From Vairimorpha ceranae (Eukaryota; Microsporidia; Nosematidae): a stretch of DNA of 56,129 nt. How positions within the stretch are numbered: position 1 is the stretch's first letter; the number at the start of each line of letters is the position of its first letter. Below the pieces are notes generated by a model. The model searched no databases. It saw only the letters and a list, made by a program, of their open reading frames with translations, and was not told the origin of the DNA. A program made the position numbers and the translations under genes. The stretch covers positions 1-56,129 of the forward strand of contig NW_020169318.1 in NCBI RefSeq assembly GCF_000988165.1, read 5' to 3'. Positions 9,420 to 18,875 of this stretch are shown here, piece after piece.

Positions 9420-9611
9420 AGAAAAATAAAATTTATTTGTAGAGTAATTTTAAACAAAATATTTATTAATTTGTGGAGTAATTTTAAATAAAATATTATA
9501 TTTATTTGTAGAATAATTTTAAATAAAATATTTATTAATTTGTAGAATAATTTTAAATAAAATATTAAATTTATTTGCAGAGTAATTTTAAATAAAATAT
9601 TATATTTATTT
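9420..9611. repeat. Tandem repeat of ~32-37-bp A+T-rich units
   Basis: About five imperfect copies of a unit close to ATTTGTAGAGTAATTTTAAA followed by TAAAATATT and a variable A/T spacer. The array fills the spacer between the CBP80-like gene and the 82-residue gene. An ORF across it on the minus strand only reflects the repeat and is not called. Confidence 0.85.
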
Positions 9612-9615
9612 TCAA

Positions 9616-9864
9616 TCAATCAAATAGCAATGTATATAAATCATAAAAATTATCAGCTAGAAAAAGAAGATTGTAAATACGATTAAATTTCATAACATGG
9701 GGTTTTGTAATATTTCTTTCCTCACCACCCTTTCCAACCTGGTGTACATAGGCTGTATGCGTCTCTATATCTATTGTAAGATCCATAGAATCATCCACAT
9801 CTTTGTATTTGTTAATAATAGCCGATATTTTTTTATTAAGTAAAAGATTAAAATCATCACACAT
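9616..9864 (-). CDS. Small conserved-looking protein, unknown function (82 aa)
   Basis: The ATG is preceded by CCCCTA, a strong start context, which is why I call it a gene. The protein has two probable helices at residues 1-24 and 54-82 around a central segment (MDLTIDIETHTAYVHQVGKG) that looks like a beta hairpin. It has no signal peptide or membrane segment. I do not recognise the family. It is too small for an enzyme; a subunit of a larger complex is plausible but unproven. It is divergent from SEC31 with about 80 bp between starts. Confidence 0.62.
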   Translation of the reverse strand: MCDDFNLLLNKKISAIINKYKDVDDSMDLTIDIETHTAYVHQVGKGGEERNITKPHVMKFNRIYNLLFLADNFYDLYTLLFD

Positions 9865-9944
9865 TAGGGGAATAAAAATATATTTCTTAATCGTTTATAC
9901 ATTTTTTATTTTTTGTCATAAAAAACCCTGTTTATTTTACCCTT

Positions 9945-12596
9945 ATGATTTTTAACAAAAGCTATTTGACTACCTTTTCAAAAAATAAACCATTTTTAGC
10001 CTTAGCAAGTAAAGGGAAAATTATTGATTCAAAATTTACACTTAGCTCTGAATTAAGTTTGTATGATTACTCTGAAGATATACATTATTCTCCATTACAA
10101 ACAGATAGTGAATATTGTAAACTGGAATGGTGTGAAAAAGAGAATTTTCAAATTTTAGCATGTGGCCACACTAATGGATCAATAAGTCTATATGAACCAA
10201 ATTTAGATGGTAAATCTTCTAATGATGAATCTTTTAGGTTGGTGAAATCTTTTGAGGGATTGAATGGTAAAGTTCTAGGTATAGATTATAATAGCAATAA
10301 AAACGTTATAGCTGCAGGATCTGCCAAGGGAAATATTATATTTTGGAATTTAGATAAAATAGATCAGCAATATAAATGCGATATTCCAATTACTGAAAAT
10401 ATTACTTCATTAGCGTGGAATACAAAAGTTTCGCGAATTTTATGTGCAGGTACAGAATGTGGTAAAATTCTAATACTAGATATTAGAGCGAAAAACGTTG
10501 CTATGACATTGCAAAATAAAGATATAAAAATTATTAATAATGTAAAATGGCACCCTAAATGCAGTACAACAATTTTTGCGTCTACTAATTTGCCTTATTT
10601 GGCTTGTTTCAAGTTAGATTCAAATAGTATGACACAAGTGGGTAAATTTGAATCTTCAACAATAAGCTTTAATTCTTTAAATGAAAATACAATAGTTTGT
10701 TATAGCGACAACCAAGCAGATTATATTGATGTAGATACACTTACTGTCAAAGAATCTTTAAAAGTCGAAAATGTTTTTGATGTGAGTTTTAGTCAAAAAG
10801 ATCCAATTTATTGTTGTTCATACAACACTGGCACTACAGAAATATTTTCTAAAATGCTATCAAGAAATGAAGGTAATTGCCAGGTACAATTAGACAATTA
10901 TATTGTAGGTAAAAATATTTATAAAATAAGAAGAGAAAAATTAGAATTTAAAGAAAATGATAATGCAGAAAGTAAAATATTTGATATTTTGTATGCAGGG
11001 AAAAATTTTAATTTTAATAAAGAAACAAGAAAAACTTTGGGTAATTTTTTATTAGACAATGCTTCTATGCTATTTAATGTTAAGTTAGAGAAAACTCAAA
11101 GTGAAATAAAGTTTGATTTGACAGATAAAGTAATTCTTACACTGATTAAAAATGAAATTACAACCAAAGAAGATATTTTTGATGGAAGGACTGTTAGTTT
11201 AAATTTTTTATTTCAACTTTTATTAAAAAATGAAGAAATTGAAATAAGTGATCCTTTATATTTTTTGCTTAATATAATTATTAATAAGAATTATACTAAT
11301 TTTTGGAAAAGTATTTCATCTGATCAATGGCCTATTATGATTGCTATTCTTATCTTTTCTGACCTTTCCGATGAGGAAGTATTGACAAGAATAAAGGAGA
11401 TACAAAATGATTTGCAGATACCAATACTAAATTTATTGATAAATGAACCGCAATTATATTTTAATACAAGAGAAACTGTTACAGATTTACCTAAAAATAT
11501 ATTTGAAATTTTACCATTTTTTCAAAGATATGGTAGTGAACTTATTGTGTTAAAAAAGCTTAATTTACAATACAATAATCCATTACTTAATGAATATTTT
11601 TGGTTTGCAAAAAATTACGGTATGTACAATGATTTAAAAGATGTAAATTTTGAAGATAAAATTATTAAGACATATATTAATGGTGGTGAATTTAATGAAA
11701 AAAAAATAATTGATAAACTTGAAAATGTATCAATAAAAGCATCTGATTTTGTCAATAAAACAGTCACAGAGCCATCCAACCAATCTTTGTTTAAAAATGC
11801 ACCTAAGCCATCATTGTACTCTAGTGGGGCGAATAAAAGTGTAACTGGATTTTCTACAAAGCCGATGCCTAAGACGGATAGTCAAGAAAATGCAACTGCT
11901 GTTACTAATAACAAGCCTTTACCATCGAAAAAATCTCTTTATTCCGGCGTTTTGAATAGGAGCATGACAAACTTTAGTTCAAAACCAGGTACTCCTGTTT
12001 CTACATATGGACAACAAAGGACTATTCAAACACAGCCAAACACGTCGTTTGCTAAAAACAAGCCCGATGTTATTCCTACGCCTTTTAATCGTCCTAATTT
12101 GTCTTCGACTTTATCCAATCCAGCTAGTAAAAATGGTTCTTTTCCTATACCTACACCATCTATGCAATCAAAATCCTCAGTGTACACGCCCAAGTCTTCT
12201 TCTAAAGATGTAACATCACCTGTTTTACCTGGTACACAAAAAACTGAAACCGCTGCTTCATCAACTTATGATGTTGTTGCTATAAGTAAAGATTTAGAGG
12301 AGGTTTTTGAAAATCTTAAACAAACCGCAAGCAAAAAAAATAATTTAATTGTTGGAAATAAAATTAAAGATGCTGTGCGACGTTTTGCTATTTTTCAACA
12401 ATCTAATAAAAATGAACTATCATTACCACTGGTAGAAATTATTACTAAGATTTTAGATGTAATAAATTCTGAAGTAGATAAAACAATGTTGAAACATAAA
12501 GTCAGATCGCTGATTGAAGATGCTAATGACGTTAAAAATTTACAAAGTGATATTTGGTTACCTGCTATTGGTATTTTAGTACAACTGGTTTATTAA
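9945..12596 (+). CDS. SEC31: COPII coat outer-shell protein SEC31
   Basis: An 883-residue protein with the SEC31 order: an N-terminal WD40 propeller (about 1-330, for example ACGHTNGSISLYEP and ILCAGTECGKILILDIR), a helical solenoid (about 350-600, including DQWPIMIAILIFSDLS), a Pro/Ser/Lys-rich disordered segment (about 630-770) and a conserved C-terminal helical domain (775-883). SEC31 pairs with SEC13 to form the COPII cage on ER exit sites. CCCTT is directly before the ATG. It is shorter than yeast Sec31 (about 1270 residues), mainly in the Pro-rich region. Together with USO1, delta-COP and AP sigma it gives this window several vesicle-coat and tethering genes. Confidence 0.88.
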   Translation: MIFNKSYLTTFSKNKPFLALASKGKIIDSKFTLSSELSLYDYSEDIHYSPLQTDSEYCKLEWCEKENFQILACGHTNGSISLYEPNLDGKSSNDESFRLVKSFEGLNGKVLGIDYNSNKNVIAAGSAKGNIIFWNLDKIDQQYKCDIPITENITSLAWNTKVSRILCAGTECGKILILDIRAKNVAMTLQNKDIKIINNVKWHPKCSTTIFASTNLPYLACFKLDSNSMTQVGKFESSTISFNSLNENTIVCYSDNQADYIDVDTLTVKESLKVENVFDVSFSQKDPIYCCSYNTGTTEIFSKMLSRNEGNCQVQLDNYIVGKNIYKIRREKLEFKENDNAESKIFDILYAGKNFNFNKETRKTLGNFLLDNASMLFNVKLEKTQSEIKFDLTDKVILTLIKNEITTKEDIFDGRTVSLNFLFQLLLKNEEIEISDPLYFLLNIIINKNYTNFWKSISSDQWPIMIAILIFSDLSDEEVLTRIKEIQNDLQIPILNLLINEPQLYFNTRETVTDLPKNIFEILPFFQRYGSELIVLKKLNLQYNNPLLNEYFWFAKNYGMYNDLKDVNFEDKIIKTYINGGEFNEKKIIDKLENVSIKASDFVNKTVTEPSNQSLFKNAPKPSLYSSGANKSVTGFSTKPMPKTDSQENATAVTNNKPLPSKKSLYSGVLNRSMTNFSSKPGTPVSTYGQQRTIQTQPNTSFAKNKPDVIPTPFNRPNLSSTLSNPASKNGSFPIPTPSMQSKSSVYTPKSSSKDVTSPVLPGTQKTETAASSTYDVVAISKDLEEVFENLKQTASKKNNLIVGNKIKDAVRRFAIFQQSNKNELSLPLVEIITKILDVINSEVDKTMLKHKVRSLIEDANDVKNLQSDIWLPAIGILVQLVY

Positions 12597-12619
12597 AAGT
12601 TTTATTTTATATATTTACA

Positions 12620-13426
12620 TTATTGAATCTCTCTTTTGTTATAATTATATTCTAATAGGTCTATTATTTCATCTGCCGTAAGTCGGTACCTAAAATCAAT
12701 TAGTAGACATCCAACTATTATATCTATAAAAAATTCTGGAACATTTATTTTTGCGCATAAAATCTTTTTAAAATAAGATTTGCCTCTTCCAATATGATTA
12801 TTAATTAAATCAAGCATTTGCATTTTTGTTTCCGCCGGGAAAAGAGGTTCTAGAAGAAATATCTCATAAATAATACACCCAAAACTCCATATATCGACAT
12901 AGAAACTATAATCAGTCGTTCCATACAACAATTCTGGTGATCTATACCACAATGTAACGACCTCACACGAATAAGGTGGCATTTTTATTTCCATACTACG
13001 CGACAAGCCGAAATCGGCAATTTTAAGATTTCCGTATCGGTCTATTAAAATATTTTGTGGTTTCAAATCTCTGTGTACAATTTTATTTTTGTGCAGAAAT
13101 GCAATCCCCGACACAAGTTGATTTATTAAAATTATTGGATTGCCTTCATTTTTTGTTAAATATTCTCTCAAATCATAATCCATTAACTCAAAAACAAGAG
13201 TTAATAGATTATCAGTATGAATAACTCTATACAGAGAGATTATATTTGCGTGTTTTATTTTTTTTAATATTGATATTTCTCTCAATGCTGTGCCAGGCAT
13301 CCCTTCATTCTCGTTAAGTTTTATTTTTTTAAGCGCGACTTTACAATTTTTTTCGATATCCAATGCCTCATAAACATCACCATATGTTCCCGATCCTATT
13401 TTTTTTCCTTGTATGTATTTTGACAT
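12620..13426 (-). CDS. Cyclin-dependent kinase, Pho85/Cdk5-like
   Basis: A 268-residue protein kinase with all core motifs: glycine loop GSGTYG, catalytic Lys in VALKKI, a PSTAIRE-type helix GMPGTALREI, HRDLKPQN, DFG and an APE-equivalent SPE. The activation loop reads PPYSCEVVTLWYRSPE. Serine where Cdk1/2 have a phosphorylated threonine, plus VIHTDNLLTLVFELMDYDL, points to the Pho85/Cdk5 branch. The C-lobe between the F helix and the end is shorter than usual, where the CDK insert normally lies. ACC with spacer ATAAA precedes the chosen ATG; the longer reading adds eight residues. It is divergent from LSG1 with a 50-bp gap. Confidence 0.88.
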   Translation of the reverse strand: MSKYIQGKKIGSGTYGDVYEALDIEKNCKVALKKIKLNENEGMPGTALREISILKKIKHANIISLYRVIHTDNLLTLVFELMDYDLREYLTKNEGNPIILINQLVSGIAFLHKNKIVHRDLKPQNILIDRYGNLKIADFGLSRSMEIKMPPYSCEVVTLWYRSPELLYGTTDYSFYVDIWSFGCIIYEIFLLEPLFPAETKMQMLDLINNHIGRGKSYFKKILCAKINVPEFFIDIIVGCLLIDFRYRLTADEIIDLLEYNYNKREIQ

Positions 13427-13476
13427 TTTATGGTTAAAAATAAGTGGCATGAATAAATATTAAATTTGCCCATAAA
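13427..13476. promoter_or_regulatory. 50-bp divergent start region (CDK and LSG1)
   Basis: The start codons of the CDK (minus) and LSG1 (plus) are 50 bp apart. The LSG1 side has CCC at 13469-13471. The CDK side has only ACC before ATAAAATG. No other element recognised. Confidence 0.5.
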
Positions 13477-14658
13477 ATGAAAAGCGCAAAAATAAATAAA
13501 TGTAAAAATGATAAGTTTGAGTTTGGAAAGTCAATTATAGAAAAAAGATTTGGAAGTCTAGAATTATTAAAAATACAAACAGAATCGAATAATAAAACAG
13601 TTAAAAAAATAAACAAAGAAAAGAAGTTAAATTTGAGTAGCAACATAAAAAATACAATTTGTAAAGATTCTATTACTGAATATACAGGTGCGGATAAGTT
13701 ATCAGAACTATTGATTATAAATAATAAAAATATTTATAATTCTAAAAATGAAATATTAGATAAAAATGAATGTTTTATGGATTTCACTGGCATTAATTTG
13801 TCTCTTAGCATTCCACCTAGATTGCCATACAATTGTTGTAGTAAGGAAGAATACAAAAAGAAGGAAGCTCTTGTTTTTAATGAATGGAAAAAAATAAATT
13901 ATAATTATATTTTTGAGAGGAATATTGAAATTTGGAGGCAGTTTTGGATTACTTGTGAACGATCTGATATTATTGTACAAATCATTGATTCTAGAAATCC
14001 AAATTTTTTTATTAATAAAGATATTTTAAATATGTATCCTACAAAGAAACATGTAATATTTTCTAATAAAGCAGATTTAACAAGCACAAGAATAAAAGTT
14101 GACGGATTCGATATTATTTATTATTCAGCGATAAATGAAATACAAAATGTTATACATTTTTTAGAAAATATAACGGAAAAAAATATTGGATTTATTGGAT
14201 ATCCAAATGTTGGGAAAAGTAGTACAATTAACGCTATTATAAATCGAAAAAAAGTTAAGGTTAGTCAAACACCAGGCAAAACAAAATTTATTCAAACAAT
14301 TTTATATGGACAAGATAAAATACTTTTAGACTGTCCTGGACTTGTGTTTCCTAAACATTCCAAAACCAATTTATTACTAAATGGAATACTTAATGTCGAT
14401 AAAATTATAGACTTAAAAGCGAGCTTATATGATGTTATTAATTTTATTGGAATACAAAAACTAGAAAAATATTATAGATTTGTTTCTGGTTGCACTTCAG
14501 AAATTAATTTTATAAATGAATTAGCTCATTTTAAAAATTGGTCTATTTCTTTAACAATTAAAAATATTATTAAAGATTTGTTTTGTGGAAACATACAATA
14601 CGATAAAATAGAAGAAGAATATAAGAAAAATAATAACTATACATACGAAAATACTTAA
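13477..14658 (+). CDS. LSG1: Circularly permuted GTPase LSG1
   Basis: A 393-residue protein with G motifs in permuted order: G4 (NKADL) near residue 195 comes before G1 (GYPNVGKSS) near 243, then G2 (TPGKTK) and G3 (DCPGL). Upstream, FERNIEIWRQFWITCERSDI and DSRNP match the LSG1 signature. LSG1 acts in the cytoplasm to release NMD3 from pre-60S subunits. CCCATAAA precedes the ATG. It is well below yeast Lsg1 (640 residues), losing charged extensions. The nucleolar and late 60S factor RLP24 is also in the window. Nog1/Nug1-type GTPases are less likely because of the specific FERN-x-x-x-WRQ motif. Confidence 0.87.
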   Translation: MKSAKINKCKNDKFEFGKSIIEKRFGSLELLKIQTESNNKTVKKINKEKKLNLSSNIKNTICKDSITEYTGADKLSELLIINNKNIYNSKNEILDKNECFMDFTGINLSLSIPPRLPYNCCSKEEYKKKEALVFNEWKKINYNYIFERNIEIWRQFWITCERSDIIVQIIDSRNPNFFINKDILNMYPTKKHVIFSNKADLTSTRIKVDGFDIIYYSAINEIQNVIHFLENITEKNIGFIGYPNVGKSSTINAIINRKKVKVSQTPGKTKFIQTILYGQDKILLDCPGLVFPKHSKTNLLLNGILNVDKIIDLKASLYDVINFIGIQKLEKYYRFVSGCTSEINFINELAHFKNWSISLTIKNIIKDLFCGNIQYDKIEEEYKKNNNYTYENT

Positions 14659-14733
14659 TTTTTACTATAAAAAATAAATGCATTTTTATCTATCTCTTCT
14701 TACTATAAAATATTAGACTAATTATTACCCTTA

Positions 14734-15672
14734 ATGAGAAAAGTATTAATTAAAAATATTAAAACATCTGAAACAATAGAAGGATTTTTAGAATGCATTT
14801 ATTATAATTATTTAGTAATTATATTAAATAAAAATATAAAAAAAAGAATTGTTTTGGATATTTTTGACGAAGGTTATTCTATTCTAATGGAAAACTCTGA
14901 GCTACAAAAAGAATTATATAATTTATTCGATTTTATCAAACGTCAAAATTTTGATATTAAAAAAATTCAAATTTGTAACTGTTTTCGCAATATTTTATGC
15001 ATAAATTGTTTGTTTGTACATGCAAACAAATTACTTTTGAAAAATGATAATATAATTTTTTCGCATAGAATAGATGTAGATACAAATAATAAAAAATATT
15101 TAGGACTTTTTTCAGATATTTTTACATATAATTTGCCATTAAAAAGTAATGTTCCTGATATCTCATACAATGATATACTAAATTACAATATGTCTATTGA
15201 GGAATCACTTGCAAATTTTTCAAAGCACTACAACTCTTTATTTTACCACTTTAAAAAAGTAATGAAGTGTTTTGATGTGAGAGCTTTTTTTGAACATTAC
15301 TCTGCTTCAAGCAACCTAGATTTATATCTTCTCAATGAGGCGGTCTTGCTTATTTTAATTAACAGTAGTTCTGATTTTTTAGATTTATTTTTTGCATATT
15401 TAGGTGAAATGATAAAATACATTAATCATTCACCCAACTTTATAAAGTTACTTATAGGTCTATGCAATTTATCTAAATTTAGAATGACTGAAGTAGTAAT
15501 TACTTATGATTTATTTACAGTGTTGAAAATCAAAGATAGTTTAAGTGCATTTTATTGTTATAAATTATATCAAATGCTAGATAAGGATTTGATATCAAGA
15601 TTTGACAAAAAACATCCCGATTTTGGTGTTTTTAAAGATAATTTTTTCCGATTTAATGATCAAGTATCTTAA
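14734..15672 (+). CDS. Protein of unknown function (312 aa)
   Basis: CCCTTA lies directly before the ATG, and the frame is open for 312 codons with the A+T-rich codon use of its neighbours, so I regard the gene as real. The N-terminal ~60 residues look like alternating beta strands; the rest is mostly helical with several cysteines (FRNILCINCLF near residue 90) but no zinc-binding spacing that I can trust. No signal peptide or clear membrane span. I do not recognise any family. It lies between LSG1 and the DPM2-like/NIF3 pair. Confidence 0.65.
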   Translation: MRKVLIKNIKTSETIEGFLECIYYNYLVIILNKNIKKRIVLDIFDEGYSILMENSELQKELYNLFDFIKRQNFDIKKIQICNCFRNILCINCLFVHANKLLLKNDNIIFSHRIDVDTNNKKYLGLFSDIFTYNLPLKSNVPDISYNDILNYNMSIEESLANFSKHYNSLFYHFKKVMKCFDVRAFFEHYSASSNLDLYLLNEAVLLILINSSSDFLDLFFAYLGEMIKYINHSPNFIKLLIGLCNLSKFRMTEVVITYDLFTVLKIKDSLSAFYCYKLYQMLDKDLISRFDKKHPDFGVFKDNFFRFNDQVS

Positions 15673-15676
15673 ATAA

Positions 15677-15874
15677 TTAAGCAGAATTATTTTTTATAAA
15701 ATTTATTAAAAGTTTATAGATTATGTAATAAACATAACAACTTAGAACATACAATGGAAAATAAATTACGTATTTTGGTATATGAAAAAACGGATAAATA
15801 AGAATACATACAAAGTAAATCGGTGTTAATAAAATCAATATGGCAGATAATAGATTCTTGTATATTTTTAACAT
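15677..15874 (-). CDS. Two-span small membrane protein, possibly DPM2-like
   Basis: A 65-residue protein with two membrane segments (about 6-28 and 34-57). Its start has CCCATAA immediately upstream, the same context as RPB6, so it is probably a gene even though it is short. The loop PIYFVCILIYPFFHIP resembles the P-F-I/F motif between the two spans of DPM2, the small ER subunit that stabilises dolichol-phosphate-mannose synthase. Size and topology fit, but similarity is weak at this length. It is divergent from NIF3 with 64 bp between starts. Confidence 0.45.
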   Translation of the reverse strand: MLKIYKNLLSAILILLTPIYFVCILIYPFFHIPKYVIYFPLYVLSCYVYYIIYKLLINFIKNNSA

Positions 15875-15938
15875 TTATGGGCTAATTTTTTTTATTTATG
15901 TTAGCAGATTTAATACTTTAAAAGTAAAACCCCAATTA
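15875..15938. promoter_or_regulatory. 64-bp divergent start region (DPM2-like and NIF3)
   Basis: GGG at 15879-15881 is the C-run of the minus-strand membrane protein, and CCCC at 15930-15933 that of NIF3. The presence of both signals supports both start choices. The NIF3 frame extends upstream through this region but I do not use that start. Confidence 0.5.
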
Positions 15939-16607
15939 ATGTTAATAACAGATATTGAAGATAAAATTAATCAGATATATCCTTTGTCGGGGGCTCAAGA
16001 ATGGGATAATGTAGGCGTGCTTGTAGATACAGGTTCTTCTTCGAATAAGGTTCTATTGACTATAGATGTTACAGAGTTGGTCATTGATGAATGTAATAGA
16101 TTAGGAATAAAGCATATTATTAGTTATCATCCAGTGATATTTTCTGGCGTCAAAAAGCTTTTGAAAAATGATATAGTAACAAAATTAATAAAATTTGATA
16201 TTAACGTTTTTTGTCCTCATACTTCTTGGGACGAAGAAATGAATAGATATCTGTTTTGTCTTCTAGATAATCAAAATGTAGAACAAGTTTTTGATACATT
16301 AAAGAACAAAATTGGACTTAAACATATCAGAGTTGCCAATATGTCCGCAGGTCGTAAAAGTCTTGTAGTCGGGGTCGGTTCTGCTTTTAAATATCACGAA
16401 TACAAGAATTCACTTATTGTTACTGGTGAAATGTCTCATCACTGTCTTTTACATTCTATTAGACATAATAATACAGTTATTTTGTTAGAACATTCAAATA
16501 GTGAACGGGTTGTATTACCATATTTTAAAGACAAACTGGAAAAAATTTTACCAGAATGTGATATTTTTATATCAAAAAATGACAAAGATCCTATTGATAT
16601 TTTATAA
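15939..16607 (+). CDS. NIF3-family protein
   Basis: A 222-residue protein with the NIF3/YbgI hallmarks: QEWDNVGVLVD near the N-terminus, LLTIDVTELVIDE, a metal-site segment HIISYHPVIFSGVKKL, and near the C-terminus TGEMSHHCLLHSIR with HSNSERVVLP. Family members bind a pair of metal ions and form hexamers; the biological role is still unclear (a GTP cyclohydrolase I type 2-like fold). The start is taken at the ATG after CCCAATTA; the frame is open 33 codons further upstream, but that would overlap the divergent membrane-protein gene. It lacks the inserted central domain found in some bacterial members. Confidence 0.85.
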   Translation: MLITDIEDKINQIYPLSGAQEWDNVGVLVDTGSSSNKVLLTIDVTELVIDECNRLGIKHIISYHPVIFSGVKKLLKNDIVTKLIKFDINVFCPHTSWDEEMNRYLFCLLDNQNVEQVFDTLKNKIGLKHIRVANMSAGRKSLVVGVGSAFKYHEYKNSLIVTGEMSHHCLLHSIRHNNTVILLEHSNSERVVLPYFKDKLEKILPECDIFISKNDKDPIDIL

Positions 16608-16743
16608 TTAAACTTTCTTATTTTTTTCTATTTAATTCTACAAAGCTTTAGTTTTTTGTTACTAGCTTTTTATAACTTTTCCGCATAACCTGAAATAATT
16701 TCATTTTCTGTAAACAAATCTTTGAAAAAATTATCCTTATTTG

Positions 16744-17643
16744 ATGCCAAACATTTTAAGAAAAAGTGTACCACTCAAAAATATTACTAATGTTAAAAAA
16801 GATATTTTAAAACCATGTAAAAATTTATCAAATGATGAAGAAATAATCTATAAATCACAAGTAGCGCATGACAAAGTTGAAATATGCATGGTTTATAAAT
16901 ACAATATCGATATATTTAACTTTTTAAAAGAAATAGATTGCAGTTATAGATTTTTTAATGAAGAAATATCTTTTAAAGACAGGAGTAATATGGTAGATTG
17001 GATTATATATGTACATAGTAGACTTAATTTGTCACAAGAGACACTTTTTCTTGCTGTACATATTATTGATAAATTTTTAATTAAAAAAACAATACCTCAC
17101 AATAAATTATTTTTAGTAGGTGTTTCTGCTCTAATGATAGCGTGTAAATTTGAAGAGGTTGTATGTCCAACACTCAACAATCTAGTAGTTCTTAGTGGAT
17201 ACAAAGTAACAGAAGATGATATTAAAAAGGCAGAAAAATACATGTTACACATTTTAGAGTATAATATATTGTTTAGTAATCCGCTAAATTTTCTTAGAAG
17301 ATGTAGTAAAGCTAATAATTACGAAAAGAAAAGTCGAACAGTTGCCAAATATATATTGGAATTAAGTTTATTGTATGAGAACTTATTAGAGTTTACTGGG
17401 TCAGTGAAGGCAGCCGCGTCTATGTATTTAGCACGGAAGATAACGCAACAAGACACGTGTAAAAATCTTTTTACGTTGTATTCAGGACATTCCAAAGAAG
17501 AACTACGAGAATGTTTTAATAATTTAATACAGATAATAGCGCAGCCAATTGAGTTTGAAAACATCAAAAAGAAATATGATACACAAAAGTATAATTTTAT
17601 AGCTACATTTGTCAGTGATTATGCAAAAAAGACATTTTATTAA
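16744..17643 (+). CDS. Mitotic (B-type) cyclin
   Basis: A 299-residue protein with two cyclin boxes. The first (about 75-180) holds RSNMVDWIIYVHSRLNLSQE, then FLVGVSALMIACKFEE, including the MRAILVDW-like helix and the K/E pair that contacts a CDK. The second (about 190-290) is a diverged repeat. This is the layout of A/B cyclins. The first in-frame ATG is MPNILRKS, with CC eight bases upstream. An N-terminal ~70 residues rich in Lys precede the box; I see no classical RxxLxxIxN destruction box, though RKSVPLKNI is vaguely similar. The likely CDK partner is not determined. Confidence 0.85.
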   Translation: MPNILRKSVPLKNITNVKKDILKPCKNLSNDEEIIYKSQVAHDKVEICMVYKYNIDIFNFLKEIDCSYRFFNEEISFKDRSNMVDWIIYVHSRLNLSQETLFLAVHIIDKFLIKKTIPHNKLFLVGVSALMIACKFEEVVCPTLNNLVVLSGYKVTEDDIKKAEKYMLHILEYNILFSNPLNFLRRCSKANNYEKKSRTVAKYILELSLLYENLLEFTGSVKAAASMYLARKITQQDTCKNLFTLYSGHSKEELRECFNNLIQIIAQPIEFENIKKKYDTQKYNFIATFVSDYAKKTFY

Positions 17644-18467
17644 AAATTTTCTGTCTTTCATTTTTTAATTATTTTACATAGAATATTATGTACTTTGTCA
17701 TTTCATTTCTAAAAAAACATGTAATTTGTAACAAAATTTATTAAAAATTTATATTTATTCTAAATTGATGAAAAAAATTTAATCTTTATTTTCAACTTAT
17801 GTTTCTTCAAAGCAAAAGATAATAATATATTTTTACAAATATTTTTTTTAAAACTTTGTCTTGCATAAAAAGATCTATTTAAAAAGTATTTCATTCCGTG
17901 TTGGTGAAAATATAAATATTTTATATGTGATAGTTTATAAATTTAAGATAAATTCTACATTTTAATGACAAAAGATAGATATTATTAATAAAAAAATAAG
18001 TTTATTTATTCATAGAATTATATAAGACCAATTAGTTAAACTATTAACCTTATAATATCTTCTCAACACATATTATTTTTTTCTTCCCTATGTATAATAG
18101 TCAGATAGCTTGTGTCCTATAAATAGTTTATATTTACAAAAGATAACAAGTAAAATTTATTCATTTCATAAAGAGAAATTAAAATCTAAGAATTTATGAC
18201 TAGTATTATATAACAATCTACACTATTCATATATTTTAAAGTAGTATTGTACTCTTTAAAGTTATATAACTTAATTAATGTTTTACATAGACTAAGTTAT
18301 TAGTGTCTTTTGTCAAAACGGTTTTATTTTTTAGCATAAATGAAAAGAAATACCTTTTAATAAATTTTGGCACAAAAGATCTTAAAATTTACAAAATTAA
18401 ACTAAAGATAAATAACATTCTTTAATAATAAAAAATACGATCTAAAATAAATTCATTATCCCCAAAA
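17644..18467. other. A+T-rich spacer, no gene seen
   Basis: About 820 bp between the 3' ends of the cyclin and bZIP genes. I see only A/T-rich DNA and very short ORFs, one of ten codons after CCCT near 18088. No tRNA or repeat found. Confidence 0.5.
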
Positions 18468-18737
18468 TCACATTCTTGAGCACATGTCCATATAAAAATT
18501 ATCTACCTTAGGAACAAGAGGTAAAAAGCATTGAACAAAATCATAAGACTTAGAATGCAAATGGGAATTTTCTAATTGATGTATTCTTTCCGTCAGATAT
18601 TTATTCTGTAATTTTAAATAGTAATTTTCTTTCTTTAGAAAATCCAATTCTTTTTTTTTCTTTTCTACACTTCTCCTTGCTGACTGTCTATTTTTTATAA
18701 TTTTAAGCATTTCCTTATCCTCTGATGCTCTCTTCAT
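18468..18737 (-). CDS. Minimal bZIP transcription factor
   Basis: An 89-residue protein that is little more than a bZIP domain. The basic region KNRQSARRSVEKKK (residues 15-28) carries the N-x-x-x-A-R pattern with the invariant Arg replaced in spacing by RRS, and the following helix has heptad leucines (LDFLKKEN, LKLQN, L, LEN). A short tail follows. The start ATG (MKRASED) comes ten bases after CCC; the longer reading adds 22 residues upstream. It would bind DNA as a dimer in the nucleus. Its targets are unknown. Divergent from V-ATPase H. Confidence 0.75.
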   Translation of the reverse strand: MKRASEDKEMLKIIKNRQSARRSVEKKKKELDFLKKENYYLKLQNKYLTERIHQLENSHLHSKSYDFVQCFLPLVPKVDNFYMDMCSRM

Positions 18738-18875
18738 GCGTGTAGAAGGGTTAAAAAATATTTTTTGTAAAAATTTACTAATAAACTCATAGCAGTTAAC
18801 CAATAGATGTTTATAATTTAAAACTATTTGTTTACTAATTATTGATTCAAAAATAAAAAATCTACCCTTTTTTAT

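Noticed and set aside
9416..9619. 67-codon ORF across the tandem repeat
   Set aside because: The translation is only the repeat unit read in frame; it has no start signal and no protein character.
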